A program made the position numbers and the translations under genes. From positions 1 to 57,749 of the forward strand of contig CAZDJZ010000016.1 in assembly GCA_964505785.1 (NCBI GenBank): a DNA stretch of 57,749 nucleotides. Direction: 5' to 3'. The number at the start of each line of letters is the position of its first letter. Position 1 is the first letter of the stretch. This document shows, one piece after another, positions 8,931 through 17,516 of this stretch. The stretch is from CAYRTV01 sp964505785 (GTDB taxonomy: Bacteria; Acidobacteriota; Aminicenantia; Aminicenantales; Aminicenantaceae). A model generated the notes under the pieces. The model had not been told where the DNA came from. It did no database searches and saw nothing but the letters and a program-made list of their open reading frames with translations.

Positions 8931-10058
8931 ATGCATAAAAGCACAGACGCCGCCTCCGTCCAAGGATTCGCCGGGAAAGTCTGGCAAAACGGGGCCTTTG
9001 TCAAAGCCGCCTTCCATATTCAAAACGGAGTCATTCGATCCGGGCTCAAAGAACCGGCCGTGAAAGTGGATTACGTGATCCCGCCTTTCACCGATCCGCA
9101 TATCCATGGCGGCTGGGGCTGGAATGTCCAAAAATGCCAGTTCCGGGAATTAGAAAGACATTTAATCCGTCTTGGTGTATTCTGTGCTGTCCCCACCTTA
9201 GACAATAATTCTTTTGACAGGCTCTATCAAACAGGAAAGGAATTTACGGATTACCGCAGCCGTAATCCCGGCAGTATTTTCCCATTCCTCCGGGTGGAAG
9301 GGCCCTTCATCAGTTCGTCTAAAAAAGGATTTCAAAACAGCAGATGGATAAAAAAAATTACGCCGGATTCTCTTGACCGCTTTTTCAGCATCCCGGGACT
9401 CCGCATGTTTACCTTTGCTCCGGAATTGGAGAGAAGTATTGAACTGGTGAAAAAAGCACGAGAATGCAGTATGATTCCTTCTGTGGGACACAGCCGGGCC
9501 GCATTTAAGGAATTCATGCCGGTCTATCATCTGGGAGTTAAGCATTTCACCCATTATCCCAATGCAATGAGCGAAATGCATCACAGGGAAATCGGCCTGA
9601 CGGGAGCCGGATTATACATGGATGACCTGCAGCTGGAAGTCATCGCAGACGGAGTGCACAGCAGCCGGGATTTTTTACTTCTTCTCAAACAAATACGCGG
9701 CGATGCCTGGGCCCTGACCTCCGACCTCATCCCGCCGGCCTTTTCGCAATTGGCCCGCTTCGACGGCCGGAGACTGAAAGCACACGGTTCTGAAATCACA
9801 ACCGCAGACGGAACCCTTGCCGGCGGCGCCACTCCGGTCCCTCATCAAGTCGCCCGGCTTTTCAAATGGGGATGGCCGCCGGACAGCCTGGTCCGGATGG
9901 CGTGCGAAAACGCCCGGCTCTACATGAAACTCCCACTCCCCAGTCTGGAAGAAGGACAGCAGGCTGATTTTCTTATTTTGGACCATGATATGAATCTTTC
10001 GGCTGTCTATAAGCACGGTTATCCTATCTCCGGGGAGGAAGAATGGAAAACCGGCTGA
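8931..10058 (+). CDS. N-acetylglucosamine-6-phosphate deacetylase-like amidohydrolase (NagA family)
   Basis: A 375-residue amidohydrolase. Residues matching NagA metal and substrate sites are visible: HIHGG with His57 and His59, VEGPF near 123 (metal-binding Glu), VGHSRA near 185, THYPNAM near 205 (His), IADGVHS near 240 and TSDLIPPA near 268 (catalytic Asp). It overlaps the next gene by 16 bases and heads an operon ending with a NagB-like deaminase, so deacetylation of GlcNAc-6-P (or a related amino-sugar phosphate) in the cytoplasm is the natural reading. At 375 residues it is normal for the family. The first in-frame ATG is used; AAAGG lies about six bases upstream. Confidence 0.8.
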   Translation: MHKSTDAASVQGFAGKVWQNGAFVKAAFHIQNGVIRSGLKEPAVKVDYVIPPFTDPHIHGGWGWNVQKCQFRELERHLIRLGVFCAVPTLDNNSFDRLYQTGKEFTDYRSRNPGSIFPFLRVEGPFISSSKKGFQNSRWIKKITPDSLDRFFSIPGLRMFTFAPELERSIELVKKARECSMIPSVGHSRAAFKEFMPVYHLGVKHFTHYPNAMSEMHHREIGLTGAGLYMDDLQLEVIADGVHSSRDFLLLLKQIRGDAWALTSDLIPPAFSQLARFDGRRLKAHGSEITTADGTLAGGATPVPHQVARLFKWGWPPDSLVRMACENARLYMKLPLPSLEEGQQADFLILDHDMNLSAVYKHGYPISGEEEWKTG

Positions 10059-11383
10059 GAATCACCGTTTCCGGGATCCGCGGCAAAGTTCCCGCCTCTC
10101 TGAATGTGGATATTGCCTCCCGTTTTGCCTCCGCGTTTGCTTCTTATTTGGAAAAGGGCAGCCTGGTCCTGGGGCATGACGGACGGATCAGCAGCCAGAT
10201 GCTGGCCATGGCCGCAATTTCTTCCAGCATCGCTTCGGGCTTGAACATTGAAGACTACGGCCTGCTGCCTACACCTTTTTTACAGTATCTGCTGGCTCGG
10301 GATCAGTCCGCCGGCGGCATTTCCATATCCGGAGGCCATAATCCTTTGCCCTGGAATGCCGTTATCCTATTAGGCGACTCCGGTTCTTATCTCGAAGATA
10401 ATGAAGGTGCCGAGGTATTCAATGTTTATGAAGCCGGAAACTTTCAAAAAGCGCACTGGAATCAGCTGGGGGGAATAAATATTTGCAGCTTCCCATTGGA
10501 ATCTTATATACATACTTTATCCGGGCAAGTAAAGACCGGTCCTATACAAAAATCAAAGTTCAAGGTGGTCGCCGATCCCTGTAACGGAGCGGTCTCCCCC
10601 TTTTTAAAACACCTCGGGGATTATTTCGGAATCGATATGATCATTATCAACAATGAGCCGGAAAAACCATTTCCGCATCCACCGGAACCTTCTCCCGCCA
10701 ACGCCGCTCAGGCTGAAGCTGTCGTGAAAGCGACCGGATCCGATCTCGGCATCCTTTTTAATTCCGACGGCAGCCGGCTTTCCCTAGTCACGGAAAAAGG
10801 TACAGGATTGAGTGAAGAATTAATTTTGCCTTTGAGCATCTTGTCATTACAAGGCCGCATCCATCAGGCCGTCTCCACTGTCGCCAGCTCATCATGGGTG
10901 GATTGGGCGGGAGAGCGGGCCGGAGTCAAAATCCGAAGGACCCGGGTCGGCCAATCTGCGGTCAGTCAGCTCATGCAGGCAGAAGAGGCCTCCCTGGGCG
11001 GGGAAGGCAGCGGCAGTCTGGCCTTTCTGCCGGTTTCCCCCGGTTATGATGCTTTGCTGGCATTCATCTTGATCCTTCACCTTTTAGCCCGGGAAGAACG
11101 TCCCTTATCCGAAATCGCAGGGTTATTTCCTGAACTCTACCGCCGTAAGCTCAAAATCCCGGTCTCTCCATTTCGGGTTTACGGGATCATGGACAGACTG
11201 GAAGATCTTTATTCTCCGGAGCAGCCGGATTTCACCGATGGAATCCGTATCGACCGCGGGCCGCTTTGGTTTATCATCCGGCCTTCATCAACCGAATTCA
11301 TTCTTCGCATCATGATAGAAGGGGAAGATGAAGCGGAGGTGGAAAAAACAGAAAATGAAATCCGGGAAAGAATAGAGACATGA
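10043..11383 (+). CDS. Phosphohexomutase-family protein with altered active site
   Basis: A 446-residue alpha-D-phosphohexomutase homologue (GlmM / PMM-PGM fold, four domains). The phosphoserine loop, normally TASHNP, reads SGGHNP (residues 96-101), with glycine in place of the phosphorylated serine. The metal loop, normally DADADR, reads NSDGSR near residue 240. By contrast the sugar-binding GEGSG (near 320) and the phosphate-binding RPSSTE (near 415) are kept. It therefore probably cannot run the standard bis-phosphate mutase cycle; a regulatory, binding or partner-subunit role is inferred. It lies between the NagA-like gene (16-base overlap) and a canonical mutase (ATGA overlap), so it is co-expressed with an intact paralogue. 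Confidence 0.8.
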   Translation: MENRLRITVSGIRGKVPASLNVDIASRFASAFASYLEKGSLVLGHDGRISSQMLAMAAISSSIASGLNIEDYGLLPTPFLQYLLARDQSAGGISISGGHNPLPWNAVILLGDSGSYLEDNEGAEVFNVYEAGNFQKAHWNQLGGINICSFPLESYIHTLSGQVKTGPIQKSKFKVVADPCNGAVSPFLKHLGDYFGIDMIIINNEPEKPFPHPPEPSPANAAQAEAVVKATGSDLGILFNSDGSRLSLVTEKGTGLSEELILPLSILSLQGRIHQAVSTVASSSWVDWAGERAGVKIRRTRVGQSAVSQLMQAEEASLGGEGSGSLAFLPVSPGYDALLAFILILHLLAREERPLSEIAGLFPELYRRKLKIPVSPFRVYGIMDRLEDLYSPEQPDFTDGIRIDRGPLWFIIRPSSTEFILRIMIEGEDEAEVEKTENEIRERIET

Positions 11384-12717
11384 GGATATCCGATCTAAAA
11401 ATAAGCATCTCCGGAATCCGGGGCATTGTCGGAGAAAGCCTAACCCCGCAATTGATCATAAAATTCAGTGAAGCTTTTTCCAATTATATCGGAGGCGGCT
11501 CTATCGCTGTGGCTTCAGACACCCGGCCGTCGGCTGAAATGGTGAAAAAGGCCGTCTTCGCCGGAGTCATGTCCGGAGGAGGAGCCCCCTTTGATTTAGG
11601 GATTCTTCCTATCCCCTCTCTCCAGATTTATGTCCGTGAGAAAAAATTCAGAGGCGGCATCTCTGTAACAGCCTCCCATAACCCGGTCGAATGGAACGCA
11701 CTCAAACTGATAAAAAGAGGGGGATATTTTTTGAATCCTTATGAAGCGGAGGAACTGCTTGATTTTTATTATCAAGGGCGCTTTCGCAGAACCGCGGCGC
11801 CGGAAAAAGTACAGATCGAACCAGACCCTTTTTCTCTCCATACCCATAAAATCAGGTCCTTTATCGACATTGACGCTGTCAAAAATCGGCGCCCTCGAGT
11901 GGTGGTCGACCCCTGCGGCGGGGCTGCGGCACCCTACGTCAAGCCCTTCCTCGAGCAACTGGGCGCCGAAGTGGAATGCATTCATTGCGGTATTTCCGGA
12001 GCCTTTCCCCGCAGCCCGGAGCCAGTGGCTGAAAACCTGGATGCCTTGTGCCGGGCGGTCAAATCCTCGGGAGCGGATATCGGTTTCGCCCAGGACGCCG
12101 ACGCGGACCGGCTGGCCGTGGTGGATGAAAAAGGCCGGGCCATCGGCGAAGAATACACACTGGCTATAGCCGTGGACTATTTTCTTCAGTATAAAAAGGA
12201 GTCTCCGGTTACAGTCAATCTCTCCACTTCAAGAGTCATTGAAGATATCACTAAAAAACATAAAGTCGGTCTAATCCGGACCAAAGTGGGAGAAATCAAT
12301 GTGGCCCGCGGCATGCTGGAAGCAGGCGCTAAAATCGGCGGCGAAGGGAACGGCGGCATAATGGCCGCTGATATCCATGCCTGCCGCGACAGCTTTACCG
12401 GCATGGCCCTGTTTTTGGAATGCCTGGCAAAATCAAAAATGACCGTATCCCGGCTGCGAGACCGGCTGCCGGATTATTTCATGAACAAAGATAAAATCAG
12501 AGCCTCTTTCCGCGACCGCAAGCGTATTCTCAACCGGATTCAGAATGAATTCAGAGACGGGCATATCAATACCCTGGACGGCCTCCGTATTGATTATCCT
12601 GATTTCTGGCTTCATATCCGGTCTTCCAATACGGAGCCGGTCATACGTATTATCATTGAGGGCTCTGATAAAAAAACCGTTCAGGATCTTTCCAAACGGA
12701 TCAAGGAGGATATCTAG
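11380..12717 (+). CDS. Phosphoglucosamine mutase / phosphomannomutase family enzyme
   Basis: A 445-residue phosphohexomutase with all hallmark motifs: TASHNP at 97-102 (phosphoserine Ser99), DADADR near 240 for the metal, GEGNGG near 326 for the sugar and RSSNTEP near 417 for the phosphate. Length is standard for GlmM and archaeal-type PMM/PGM. It is tandem to a degenerate paralogue with an ATGA overlap, and its stop overlaps the GTG of the NagB-like gene. In this operon it would interconvert hexosamine 1- and 6-phosphates, linking amino-sugar phosphates to UDP-GlcNAc synthesis or salvage. Specificity for glucosamine versus glucose or mannose phosphate is not decidable by eye. Confidence 0.85.
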   Translation: MRISDLKISISGIRGIVGESLTPQLIIKFSEAFSNYIGGGSIAVASDTRPSAEMVKKAVFAGVMSGGGAPFDLGILPIPSLQIYVREKKFRGGISVTASHNPVEWNALKLIKRGGYFLNPYEAEELLDFYYQGRFRRTAAPEKVQIEPDPFSLHTHKIRSFIDIDAVKNRRPRVVVDPCGGAAAPYVKPFLEQLGAEVECIHCGISGAFPRSPEPVAENLDALCRAVKSSGADIGFAQDADADRLAVVDEKGRAIGEEYTLAIAVDYFLQYKKESPVTVNLSTSRVIEDITKKHKVGLIRTKVGEINVARGMLEAGAKIGGEGNGGIMAADIHACRDSFTGMALFLECLAKSKMTVSRLRDRLPDYFMNKDKIRASFRDRKRILNRIQNEFRDGHINTLDGLRIDYPDFWLHIRSSNTEPVIRIIIEGSDKKTVQDLSKRIKEDI

Positions 12718-13508
12718 TGGAAATAATCATTTTACCGACATACCATGAAGTAAACTGGGAGGTCACCCTCCGAATTCTTTCCCTAATACAAAAAAACCCC
12801 TCTGCCGTACTGGGCCTCGCCACCGGCCGGACTCCGCTCGGGATCTACCGGGAGCTGATCGCCGCCCATAAAAAAGGCGAAGCGGACTTTTCCCGGGTGA
12901 CCACGTTTAATCTGGATGAATATCTCGGCTTTGACCACGATGACCCGGTGACCTTTCACAGTTATATGCAGAAAAATCTATTTGCTCATGTCAATCTGAA
13001 TCCCGCCAATACCCATATTCCGCCGTCGCGGCCGGAAGACCTGGACCAAGCCTGCCGGGATTATGAGGAAGAGCTTAAAGCCGCAAGCGGCATCGATCTT
13101 CAATTGCTGGGACTTGGGCGTGAAGGCCATATTGGATTCAATGAGCCGTCCTCGTCCCTCAAAGCCAGAACCCGGGTCAAGACCCTGACGGAAATCACCC
13201 TGCGGGATAATTTCGGGGATTCTACGGGCCCCCGTTTCGCCATCACCATGGGCATCGGCACGATCATGGATGCGGATGAAATCATTCTGGTTGCCCTGGG
13301 GCATGAAAAGGCCGATGCCATTGCCTGCACGGTGGAGGGGGCTATCACAGCCATGTGTCCCGCTTCGGTGCTGCAGCTTCATCCCAAGGTTAAAATTATT
13401 GTAGATGAAGCGGCCGCGGGGAAATTGGAAAAATATGATTACTACAAATGGGTTTATGAGCATAAACACATGGTGGAAAAATATTTAGCCCCGAAAAACC
13501 AAACATGA
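12717..13508 (+). CDS. nagB: Glucosamine-6-phosphate deaminase (NagB family)
   Basis: A 263-residue protein starting with GTG; the G of the preceding TAG is shared, so translation is coupled. Motifs fit NagB: LGLATGRTPLGIY (33-45), FNLDEYLG near 67 (catalytic Asp), LGREGHIGFNEP near 135 (His-Glu pair of the active site) and VEGAITAMCPASVLQLH near 205. It would convert glucosamine-6-P to fructose-6-P and ammonia, the step after the NagA-like deacetylase at the head of the operon. The two mutases in between make the operon able to direct the sugar either to glycolysis or to nucleotide-sugar synthesis. The DG of the usual DGHIAFNEP is EG here. Confidence 0.88.
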   Translation: MEIIILPTYHEVNWEVTLRILSLIQKNPSAVLGLATGRTPLGIYRELIAAHKKGEADFSRVTTFNLDEYLGFDHDDPVTFHSYMQKNLFAHVNLNPANTHIPPSRPEDLDQACRDYEEELKAASGIDLQLLGLGREGHIGFNEPSSSLKARTRVKTLTEITLRDNFGDSTGPRFAITMGIGTIMDADEIILVALGHEKADAIACTVEGAITAMCPASVLQLHPKVKIIVDEAAAGKLEKYDYYKWVYEHKHMVEKYLAPKNQT

Positions 13509-14419
13509 AACCTGTTTTTCTGAAAGCAAATCTATGGGCTGGGGTCCTGATTTTAGCCGGCTCAGCCGCTCTATTGGCGACAGGATCCGGATTTATGAAG
13601 ACATGGTTCTACAGTTTCGCCTGGTGGTCCACAATCCTCATCCTGGACAGCGTGAATTTCCGGCTGCGTGGATCTTCTCCCCTTTCCCGGTCCTGGAAAT
13701 ATTTTTTTTTATTGGCATTTGTCTCGGTTCCGGTTTGGCTGGTGTTTGAGCTTTACAACCTGGCGCTGAATAACTGGAGCTATCATCATCTTCCCCCGGA
13801 GCGGGGCATCCGCTGGCTGGGGTATTTTATCGCTTTTGCCACCGTAATCCCGGCTCTTAAAGAATTGGGCGAACTATGGACACATCTATTGCGGAAAAGC
13901 TCCCTCTCCCTGTTCCGGTTTCCGGCTTCCGCGGTTGCTCAAAATATCTTTATCATAACCGGGATTTTCTTCCTGACACTCCCGGCTTTTATTCCCAAGG
14001 TTGCTTTTCCGCTGATATGGCTCGGGTTCATTTTTTTCCTGGATCCGCTCAATCACAGGTACGGCCGGGATTCCCTCCTGCGTGAGCTCTCTCAAAACCA
14101 ATGGAACCGGTTTGTCGGCTGGGCCCTGGCAGGCATGACCGCCGGTCTTTTATGGGAAGGCTTTAATTTTTGGTCCGGTTCCCACTGGGAATATACCGTT
14201 CCCATTTTTAATTTCGGAAAAATCTTCCAAATGCCGGTCCTCGGCTACTTCGGATTCGCGCCTTTTGCTCTTGAAATCTTCGCCTTTCTGGTGCTGTACC
14301 GCCACATCCGCGAACGCCTCCAAGGCCGCCCCTGGGCCTATGCGGTCATCGCGCTTTTACTGTTGCTTTTCGACGCCTGGGTGTTTTCGCTTATTGATGC
14401 CTTTACCTGGTCCATCTAA
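13505..14419 (+). CDS. Polytopic membrane protein of unknown function
   Basis: A 304-residue protein with about eight hydrophobic segments, aromatic-rich (FYSFAWWST, SHWEYTVPIFNFG). I do not recognise the family. The ATG overlaps the nagB stop (ATGA), so it belongs to the amino-sugar operon and could be a transporter or an anchoring or enzymatic membrane protein. Conserved-looking polar positions within the membrane part are ELYNLALNNWSYH (about 82-94) and WEGFNFWSGSHWEY (about 216-229), two similar Asn/Trp/Glu-containing segments suggesting an internal duplication of two four-helix halves. It ends inside the start of a 9-bp repeat array. Confidence 0.7.
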   Translation: MKPVFLKANLWAGVLILAGSAALLATGSGFMKTWFYSFAWWSTILILDSVNFRLRGSSPLSRSWKYFFLLAFVSVPVWLVFELYNLALNNWSYHHLPPERGIRWLGYFIAFATVIPALKELGELWTHLLRKSSLSLFRFPASAVAQNIFIITGIFFLTLPAFIPKVAFPLIWLGFIFFLDPLNHRYGRDSLLRELSQNQWNRFVGWALAGMTAGLLWEGFNFWSGSHWEYTVPIFNFGKIFQMPVLGYFGFAPFALEIFAFLVLYRHIRERLQGRPWAYAVIALLLLLFDAWVFSLIDAFTWSI

Positions 14420-14670
14420 GTCTGTTCAGTCGGCTCGCTGCGCTCGCGTTACTTGGGTTGCTAGAGTTACTAGGGTTACTTGGGTTCTGGCTCGCTTTGC
14501 TCGCGTTTATCGCGTTCTTTGCGTTCATCGCGTTTATGCGTTCGATACCCCATGTCATTCCCGGAGCGAAGCGAAAGGACCCCACATGTCATCCTGAGGC
14601 TTGCGTCAGCAAGCCGTGAGGATCTTATGCTGCTTCGCCATGTGCGGCGGTAACGTTTCAAAATGACGAG
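14418..14670. repeat. Composite 9-bp array followed by PAL repeat
   Basis: From 14418 the sequence consists of CTGTTCAGT, GGCTCGCTGCGCTCGCG, then 9-bp units ACTTGGGTT / GCTAGAGTT / ACTAGGGTT, a second GGCTCGCTTTGCTCGCG, and 9-bp units of type GCGTTCTTT / GCGTTCATC. It is followed by CGATACCCCATGTCATTCCC and a PAL arm (GTCATCCTGAGGCTTGCG ... GAGGATCTTA). The same order of modules recurs at 20.0-20.6 kb and, inverted, at 22.8-23.0 kb. Confidence 0.8.
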
Positions 14671-14711
14671 GCAATCTACGATCCTTACGGCCGCTTTGGT
14701 TTATTAAGGTT

Positions 14712-14742
14712 AGACGGCTTGCCATGGTCAAGCCGTCTTTTC
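14712..14742. terminator. Strong hairpin between convergent transcripts
   Basis: AGACGGCTTG (14712-14721) and CAAGCCGTCT (14729-14738) form a perfect 10-bp stem with a 7-base loop, followed on the plus strand by TTTTCATT. On the minus strand it lies 15 bases after the stop of the cysteine-rich peptide gene. It probably ends one or both transcripts. Confidence 0.55.
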
Positions 14743-14752
14743 ATTCTTGATT

Positions 14753-14983
14753 TTATGGTGCTATGTAGTAACAACTATCCGGATAGCAACACCAAACTTT
14801 ATCAAGGTAGGTATGGTCACAGTAAGCACAACACTCCGATCCAGGGTGTGCAGTGCAATTTAACAAAGTACAACCAGCACAAACTCCACTACAATCCCAG
14901 TCAGCTTGGACAATACTTACTGCTATAAACAAAAACGCCATAGCCAAAAAAATATATCCAATCTTTGTCTTATTAGACATCAT
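14753..14983 (-). CDS. Small exported cysteine-rich peptide (ten Cys)
   Basis: About 76 residues. An N-terminal signal sequence (YIFLAMAFLFIAVSIVQA) would be cut after VQA, leaving a ~47-residue mature peptide beginning DWDCSGVCAGC and holding ten cysteines: CxxxCxxC, one CC pair, CAYC, and a second CC pair near the end (VWCCYPDSC). I do not recognise the family. AGGAGG lies five bases before the ATG at 14983; a GTG six bases upstream overlaps that ribosome binding site and is less likely. The gene overlaps the end of the propeller gene by 11 bases. It is last in an operon with a DoxX/MauE-like protein and a thioredoxin-fold protein, which suggests that oxidative folding of this peptide is the operon's business. 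That is inference from context. Confidence 0.7.
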   Translation of the reverse strand: MMSNKTKIGYIFLAMAFLFIAVSIVQADWDCSGVCAGCTLLNCTAHPGSECCAYCDHTYLDKVWCCYPDSCYYIAP

Positions 14984-16109
14984 TTTCACCTCCTTTCTTA
15001 CTTAGATAATTAACCTTCGGCCGAAGTATGACTATCTCATTTGCCGGCTGAGTTTTTAATAGATAAAAATATTTAACTCCCTCTTTTTCTTTTATGAAAA
15101 AATCGGAAAAAAATGTATCATATTCATTATTAGTATAATTGAAATAGTAGATTTCTCTTATTTTGCCAGAATCATCATACATAAGAATTTCCGTGCGGGG
15201 GAAATTACTGAGAATGGTAAATCCATTATTCTGTGCAAGAATCGCATAAATAATGATTTTCCAGCCGGGACTGGCTTTATTATTATTCAGCTTCCCCCGG
15301 TTCTTAGCCTCTTTTTCTTGCATAACTTTGTGTTCCAAATGATATTCTTGAAGCAATTCACCGTGCTTCGAATACTTATAAACTAAAGGAAAATATTCAA
15401 ACGCCATATACAATTCATTATTTTTGTTCAAAGATAAATCGATCATATTTGGTACTTGCCAATTGGAATTTTCGTCTCCAAACTTCCTTTCGCCAATAGA
15501 ATTGACTATTTCCCCTTTTGAATTAAATGCATCGACCAGTTTATCCGACGGCCGAATTCTGAGAGGAACTCCATAAATTAATCCATTTTCACCTATTTCT
15601 AAATCAAAAAGAGCTTTAAATATTTTAAAATCCGCTATAAAACTTCCATCAAAATCAAATAAATTAATTCTCATATTGCTGTTATCCCCTACAAATATAT
15701 TTTCTGAATCCGAAGTGATAGTAAAGGGATTCCCAAATTCACCAGGCCCTTGGCCTGGACGGCCGAATGTTTTTATAAAATTTCCGTTAAAATCGAACAT
15801 GAAAATCTTATTCACTTTTTGATCGTTGATCAAAAGACGGTTATTAGGTAGAGAAACAATTCCAAGTGGTTGCCATAAATATATATCCTGTTCTTCCATT
15901 TTTTGGGAAGGGAAAGATTTAACCAGTTCAAGTTCAATGGCATTTTCCGGCACAGGATATTTTTTCAGCCATTTCTTCCATTCTTTAATGAGATATTCTT
16001 CACTGTAGCCCCTTATTTTCTTAACTTTGTGCTGCGCTGGCAGGTGAAGGACACCAAACAAGATAAAAATTAAAGTTAGGACCAATTGACATTTTCTTTT
16101 AAAGTTCAT
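14973..16109 (-). CDS. 6-bladed beta-propeller protein, exported
   Basis: A 378-residue protein with a Sec-type signal (LVLTLIFILFGVLHLPAQ). The blade repeats have the form KIFMFDFNGNFIKTFGRPG followed by QGPGEFGNPFTITSD, then NMRINLFDFDGSFIADFKI and VYKYSKHGELLQEYHL, i.e. the NHL-like family annotated as 6-bladed beta-propeller. Function is unknown; such proteins are often in multicopy in Bacteroidota and Aminicenantes-like genomes beside peptide-modifying or redox genes. AAGGGAG stands eight bases before the ATG. It sits 17 bases after the thioredoxin-fold gene and overlaps the cysteine-rich peptide gene. No lipobox was seen here, unlike the paralogues at 45.0 and 55.4 kb. Confidence 0.8.
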   Translation of the reverse strand: MNFKRKCQLVLTLIFILFGVLHLPAQHKVKKIRGYSEEYLIKEWKKWLKKYPVPENAIELELVKSFPSQKMEEQDIYLWQPLGIVSLPNNRLLINDQKVNKIFMFDFNGNFIKTFGRPGQGPGEFGNPFTITSDSENIFVGDNSNMRINLFDFDGSFIADFKIFKALFDLEIGENGLIYGVPLRIRPSDKLVDAFNSKGEIVNSIGERKFGDENSNWQVPNMIDLSLNKNNELYMAFEYFPLVYKYSKHGELLQEYHLEHKVMQEKEAKNRGKLNNNKASPGWKIIIYAILAQNNGFTILSNFPRTEILMYDDSGKIREIYYFNYTNNEYDTFFSDFFIKEKEGVKYFYLLKTQPANEIVILRPKVNYLSKKGGENDV

Positions 16110-16126
16110 ATCTAGACTCCCTTCAT

Positions 16127-17113
16127 TTATAGAGAATTCACGAAACTAAAAAATGATGAATAACAATCGCATGATCTATCAGCTATTTTGAGAATTTTTC
16201 CGGAATCATCCAAAAGAAAAACAACATCTGTCAAATAATCTTCCCGATATTGATTAATCAGAGAATCCCATTTTTTATCTAAAGTGTTATCAGCTATTGC
16301 GATATCAAAATTTATCTTCAATTGAGATTCCATCGCAGGAATATCTCGCTCTCGAAACTTGCCCTTATTAAGGACACATAAAATATAAGGAGGTTGTTCT
16401 TTTTTTTGCTCTATAGTACTCAGAGCCCTTATTATTCCTCCCCCTGAACAAGAATCGCATATTTTTGTAAAAAGAGAGATTACGAAATATTTATTTTCTT
16501 TTTCCTTTTTTATTATTCTATCTATTTGAGAAAACCATTCATAGTCATGAATATATTTATCTTCCTTAATAAAAGATGATATAGAAAAAGTATCATTATC
16601 TATTATTTCTTTTAAAGCAATTTTGGGGCCTTTCTCATAGCCTATATAATTTTTCTCGGAGTTTACTATATTCCCTTGCTTATCAATAACAAAGTGATAA
16701 CCGGTTTCCATACTTATCCTGAATTTCCTACAGAGAATATCAAAGTCTTTTTCAATAACGTTCGCATTATTCAAATGATGCTTGAAATTCAATTGATCAG
16801 AATGATTTGTAACAACAATAAAATGCAGTGCGCTAGACTTCCACCTATTATAGACCTCCTCCAACAGAACTAGGTCCGGCTCGAAAACCGGATTAATAAA
16901 TTGAATATAAACCAGTTTCCCCCGTAAAGCTTTTGAAGAAACAGCTTGGCCGTTCACATCTATAGCGTCAAATTCCGGGAGCCGGGTTAATTGAGTTTGG
17001 ATCGGGGAACCCTGTTTTTTCCTGTACTCGATTAAGAAAACAGCTAATACGGCTATCATTACAAGAATAATGATTTTTGATGATTTATTGTTGGTAAAAT
17101 CAATCAATTTCAT
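16127..17113 (-). CDS. Membrane-anchored protein with two thioredoxin-like domains
   Basis: About 328 residues from the ATG at 17113, which has AAAGGAG eight bases upstream (a nearer-N-terminal ATG at 17140 overlaps the preceding gene and lacks such a site). One membrane helix lies near residues 12-31. Domain 1 (about 50-185) reads as a redoxin/TlpA-like fold (LPEFDAIDVNGQAVSSKALR ... GYHFVIDKQGNIV), but the position of the CxxC is VFEPDL, with no cysteines. Domain 2 (about 205-328) has a hydrophobic strand followed by ICDSC, a CxxC, then FLLDDSGKIL. So the redox pair seems to be only in the second domain. By analogy with MauD beside MauE, it would act on disulfides of an exported partner, here plausibly the cysteine-rich peptide. 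Confidence 0.65.
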   Translation of the reverse strand: MKLIDFTNNKSSKIIILVMIAVLAVFLIEYRKKQGSPIQTQLTRLPEFDAIDVNGQAVSSKALRGKLVYIQFINPVFEPDLVLLEEVYNRWKSSALHFIVVTNHSDQLNFKHHLNNANVIEKDFDILCRKFRISMETGYHFVIDKQGNIVNSEKNYIGYEKGPKIALKEIIDNDTFSISSFIKEDKYIHDYEWFSQIDRIIKKEKENKYFVISLFTKICDSCSGGGIIRALSTIEQKKEQPPYILCVLNKGKFRERDIPAMESQLKINFDIAIADNTLDKKWDSLINQYREDYLTDVVFLLDDSGKILKIADRSCDCYSSFFSFVNSL

Positions 17114-17516
17114 GGCTCGTTTCTCCTTTAGTGAAAACAATGGTTAATCCAATAAAAATTAAGATAAGATTCCTCCCAATAACAATCAATGCACTTGACT
17201 CAGTATTTTGATTTGAAACAGAAAAGCACCCGCAGCTTTCAAAATGACCGTTTATGGAATTAACCGCCACAGCGATAATAAAAATTAAGAGAAGAAAGGA
17301 TAGTGAAATCGAAGAAACTCGAGTGAAAATTCCGGAAATGAGAAAAATTCCTAACAATAACTCAAGGAGGGGTAAAGTTCTCGCAGAAAACCCAACTAAT
17401 GCCTCAGGGAGAATGTGATAGTTTCTTATTATTTCTGCAAATTGGTCAGGGAAAGCAATCTTGTCGATGCTGGCATAAAGAAAGACTCCTCCCAGGATTA
17501 ATCGTGAGAGGAACAA
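17100..17516 (-). CDS. DoxX/MauE family membrane protein
   Basis: About 138 residues with four membrane helices and the family pattern SRLILGGVFLYASIDKI ... QFAEIIRNY ... LPLLELLLGIFLISG. A C-terminal loop with two cysteines (FESCGCFS) marks it as MauE-like rather than plain DoxX; MauE works with thioredoxin-like MauD in maturing the disulfide-rich small subunit of methylamine dehydrogenase. The start used is TTG at 17516. The frame stays open upstream, through KGKTFIL, to an AAGGGG-like site with ATT codons behind it, so a slightly longer N-terminus with a rare start is possible. First gene of a four-gene minus-strand operon. Confidence 0.75.
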   Translation of the reverse strand: MFLSRLILGGVFLYASIDKIAFPDQFAEIIRNYHILPEALVGFSARTLPLLELLLGIFLISGIFTRVSSISLSFLLLIFIIAVAVNSINGHFESCGCFSVSNQNTESSALIVIGRNLILIFIGLTIVFTKGETSHEID

